The position numbers were made by a program, and so were the translations under genes. From Dietzia aurantiaca (lineage in GTDB: Bacteria > Actinomycetota > Actinomycetes > Mycobacteriales > Mycobacteriaceae), in NCBI RefSeq assembly GCF_021033825.1, contig NZ_JAIFXZ010000003.1, positions 248,001-312,000 on the forward strand: a DNA stretch of 64,000 bases, written 5' to 3'. Each line of letters opens with the position of its first letter. Position 1 is the stretch's first letter. The notes under the pieces were generated by a model, which saw only the letters and a program-made list of their open reading frames with translations, had not been told where the DNA came from and searched no databases. This document shows positions 61,884-64,000 of this stretch, in pieces.

Positions 61884-62831
61884 CTATGGGTGATTCGAAA
61901 GCCCGTCGGCGATGCGCGTGGTGTTGGCGCGCATCATCGTCAGGTAGGTGTCCGCGCCCCGGCCCGGTTCGGTGAGCGACTCGGTGAACAGTTCGATCAC
62001 CTCGACGTCGATCCCGGCCTCGCTCGCCAGCACCTGCACCAGCCGGTCGGGCTGGGACGATTCGGCGAAGATCGCGGGAACGTCGGCCTCGGTGATCGCC
62101 GAGGCGAGGTCATCGAGGTCGGCGGCACTCGGGGACGCCAGCGTGGTGCCCCCGGGAATGGCCGCGCCGATGACGCGGAAGTCGAAGCGCTCGGCCAGGT
62201 AGCCGAACACGTGGTGGTTGGTGACGAGAGCGCGCGCATCGTCGGGGATACCGGCGAACGCGGTCGTCATCTGCTCGTCGAGCTCGGCGAGTTCCGCGCG
62301 GTATCGCTCCGCGCCCGCCTCCACGGTCGCGCGGTCTATCCCCTCGACCTCGAGCAACTCGGCCTCCAGCGCGTCCACGACGTCGACGACCCGGCGCGGA
62401 TCGGTCCAGAAGTGTGGATCCGGGGCGCCGCCGGCCTCCTCCTGCGAATAGGAGATGACCTCGATCTGCTCCCCCGCCGTGAACGTCTCCACACCCGCGT
62501 CGGCCACGCGGTCCAGGTGCTGTTGCAGGCCCTCCTCCAGGCCCAGTCCGTTGGAGACCACGAGATCCGCGCGGTCCAGGAGACTCGCTTCCTGGACGGA
62601 GATCTCGAAGGAGTGCGGATCGGCGTTGGGCTTCATCAGCGTCGTCACGTCGGCGCTCTCGCCGGCCAGGTTCTCCACCACGTCGCCGAGGATGTTGGTG
62701 GTGACGACGACCACGGGCCGGTCCGATGACGCGTCGGTGCCCGTACACCCGGCCAGGGTCAGCACGGCCACGAGGGCCGCGGCCACCGGCCCCCGAGGGA
62801 CGCCGACCGCGGGTGTCCGCCGCCGCCTCAT
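61884..62831 (-). CDS. aztC: Zinc ABC transporter substrate-binding lipoprotein AztC
   Basis: 315 aa. Lipobox LAGC near residue 27; cluster A-I (ZnuA-like) fold. Metal-site regions: MKPNADPHSFEIS (His), PHFWTDPRRVVD, LVTNHHVFGYLAERF (His), FAESSQPDRLVQVLASEA (Glu). No long His-rich ZnuA loop; with AztD next to it, this fits AztC. The permease and ATPase are not in the window and probably lie upstream beyond 64000. ATGA overlap with the preceding AztD-like gene. Likely zinc-repressed, but the operon promoter is outside. Confidence 0.87.
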   Translation of the reverse strand: MRRRRTPAVGVPRGPVAAALVAVLTLAGCTGTDASSDRPVVVVTTNILGDVVENLAGESADVTTLMKPNADPHSFEISVQEASLLDRADLVVSNGLGLEEGLQQHLDRVADAGVETFTAGEQIEVISYSQEEAGGAPDPHFWTDPRRVVDVVDALEAELLEVEGIDRATVEAGAERYRAELAELDEQMTTAFAGIPDDARALVTNHHVFGYLAERFDFRVIGAAIPGGTTLASPSAADLDDLASAITEADVPAIFAESSQPDRLVQVLASEAGIDVEVIELFTESLTEPGRGADTYLTMMRANTTRIADGLSNHP

Positions 62832-64000
62832 CGCCCGGTCTCCGCGAAGAAGTCGGGCGCGGTCGGGGTGTCCAGAGAGCGGGCGACGCGCGCACCTGCG
62901 CGGTAGTCGATCTCGTGGACCACGCCCCCGGCGGGGTCGTTGACGTAGGCGCGTTCCCGGTCGACGGTGAGGTCGACCCCCTTCCGCGAGTCCGGGTCCG
63001 CGAGCGCTGCGGCCACCAGGGGTTCCGTTGCGGCGATCTCGGTTCCGGCGGCGCCGTCGTAGACGCGGATCCGGCCCTCGTGGTCCAGTGCGACGACGTG
63101 CCGGTCCGCGTCGTCGGACGCCGAGACCTGGACGAGCGGCTCCGCCGTCGGCACGTGCCGCCACTGCTTCTCGCGGGTATCGAGCAGCCAGAAGCCGGCC
63201 TCGCCGGCGAGCGCGGCCGTGGTGGGGCGCCCCTTGCGGTTCCGGAAGTCGGTGGCGCGCGGTGCGTCCGTGCCCTCGGGGTAGGGCACGTGCTCCAGGG
63301 TCGGCTCGTCGTCGTCAAGCGTGGCGAGGACGGCTCCGTCAGCGCAGCCGACGACCACGCCCACACGGGTGGTGATGGTGCCCTGCGCATCGGGGCACGA
63401 GGCCGCCGCGCCGTCCACGGGTGCGCCGGCCGAGTCGTGGAACCGCACCCCGGTCACGGCGCCCGAGTCGTCGACGGAGCTGACGAGCGCGCCACCGCCG
63501 AGCGGGGCGGTCACCCCCTCGTGCGGTTCGATCTCCAGACGGAAGACCTCCTCGATCCGCCCCTTGGACAGCGCCTGGTTGTCCAGCAGCACAGCCTCGC
63601 CCGACTCGGGGAAGAACAGCCCGGTGCCGCCGGTGGTCGCGTTGGCCGAGGTCGACACGACCACCGGACCGCTACCCGCCACGGGCCCCAGCACCCGGGG
63701 CGAGGTCCGGTAGAAGTGGAAGTGGTCCACGTGATCCCACGTCCATACGCCGCTGTCGACGATCTCGACGCCCTCGCCCGTCTCGGCGAACAGGTAACGG
63801 CCGTCGGAGGTGACCGCCGACGGCGGGGCGATGGCCTCCGGTTCGGAGACGGTCCCGTCCAGCAGGTTCACCATTCCCACGGCGCCGTCCGAATCGATAC
63901 TCACGAGGTGCAGCTGCGGCTCGGCCACCTCCTCGGCGCCGTCGATGGCTCCGTGTCCGGCTCCGGAGACTTCCGCTCCGGCGGGACTCCCAGCGGCGGG
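62828..64000 (-). CDS. AztD-like beta-propeller protein, 5' end outside window
   Basis: 390 residues visible; the frame is open to the window edge. Shares with AztD (60649) the pattern CPDAQG then VVVGCADGAVL, plus propeller-type repeats (RYLFAETGEGVEIVDSG, RHVVALDHEGRIRVYDG, RERAYVNDPAGGVVHEIDY). It has its own HVDHFHFYR motif. The start and any signal peptide lie beyond 64000; the visible N-terminal end is Gly/Ala/Ser-rich, like a linker. A second zinc chaperone or sensor of the same operon is the best guess. Confidence 0.72.
   Translation of the reverse strand, partial: PAAGSPAGAEVSGAGHGAIDGAEEVAEPQLHLVSIDSDGAVGMVNLLDGTVSEPEAIAPPSAVTSDGRYLFAETGEGVEIVDSGVWTWDHVDHFHFYRTSPRVLGPVAGSGPVVVSTSANATTGGTGLFFPESGEAVLLDNQALSKGRIEEVFRLEIEPHEGVTAPLGGGALVSSVDDSGAVTGVRFHDSAGAPVDGAAASCPDAQGTITTRVGVVVGCADGAVLATLDDDEPTLEHVPYPEGTDAPRATDFRNRKGRPTTAALAGEAGFWLLDTREKQWRHVPTAEPLVQVSASDDADRHVVALDHEGRIRVYDGAAGTEIAATEPLVAAALADPDSRKGVDLTVDRERAYVNDPAGGVVHEIDYRAGARVARSLDTPTAPDFFAETGR

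Overview
The window looks like chromosomal DNA of a high-GC actinobacterium of the Mycobacteriales, most like Dietzia or a close relative. The grounds are GTG starts, leaderless-type promoters (a TAnnnT hexamer 6-8 bases before the start codon), tight ATGA/GTGA operon overlaps, fused cobIJ, a fused chlI-chlD with a long acidic linker, an orphan ectoine synthase and aztC/aztD-type zinc genes. The genus is an inference. I see no rRNA, tRNA, CRISPR array, transposase or prophage.

The dominant theme is vitamin B12. Two blocks encode aerobic (late cobalt insertion) corrin synthesis. Block 1 (1-8.4 kb) has cobN-cobF-cobA on the minus strand and cobH-cobIJ-bluB on the plus strand, with two back-to-back cobalamin riboswitches between them. 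Block 2 (47.4-56.6 kb) has cobL-cobM (minus), riboswitch-chlID-cobO-cobB (plus) and cobQ-cobK (minus). Between the blocks lie two complete B12-type ABC uptake operons, 10.4-15.3 kb (plus) and 26.8-30.8 kb (minus). Each has its own cobalamin riboswitch and each encodes a FhuF-like Fe-S protein with a C-terminal CCx10CxxC motif. A fifth plus-strand riboswitch precedes metE (B12-independent methionine synthase), giving six cobalamin riboswitches in 64 kb.

Beside metE is a prpD-prpB-prpC-pyc operon (methylcitrate cycle plus pyruvate carboxylase), divergent from its likely regulator prpR. Together, 10-31 kb reads as a B12-economy region: uptake when B12 is low, plus B12-independent enzymes for methionine and propionate.

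The stretch 31-47 kb is unrelated accessory metabolism: a Nudix hydrolase, a LysE exporter, a His-rich membrane/PepSY block, a TetR with an orphan peptide-binding lipoprotein and an amidase, an ABC1/UbiB kinase, a TetR-phosphotransferase-acyl-CoA dehydrogenase cluster, and an ABC exporter next to a decayed TetR gene.

The right end (56.8-64 kb) holds an alpha/beta hydrolase overlapping a solitary ectoine synthase, a TetR with a strong palindromic operator and small ORFs on both sides, a CsoR-type copper operator before a DUF1541 lipoprotein, a RibD-like reductase, and the end of an aztD-like/aztC/aztD zinc operon that runs off the window.

Most promising for new biology: the FhuF-like/LLM redox partners of riboswitch-controlled B12 import, the near-perfect inverted repeat that gives convergent cobB and cobK the same C-terminal peptide, and the hydrolase-ectC pair.
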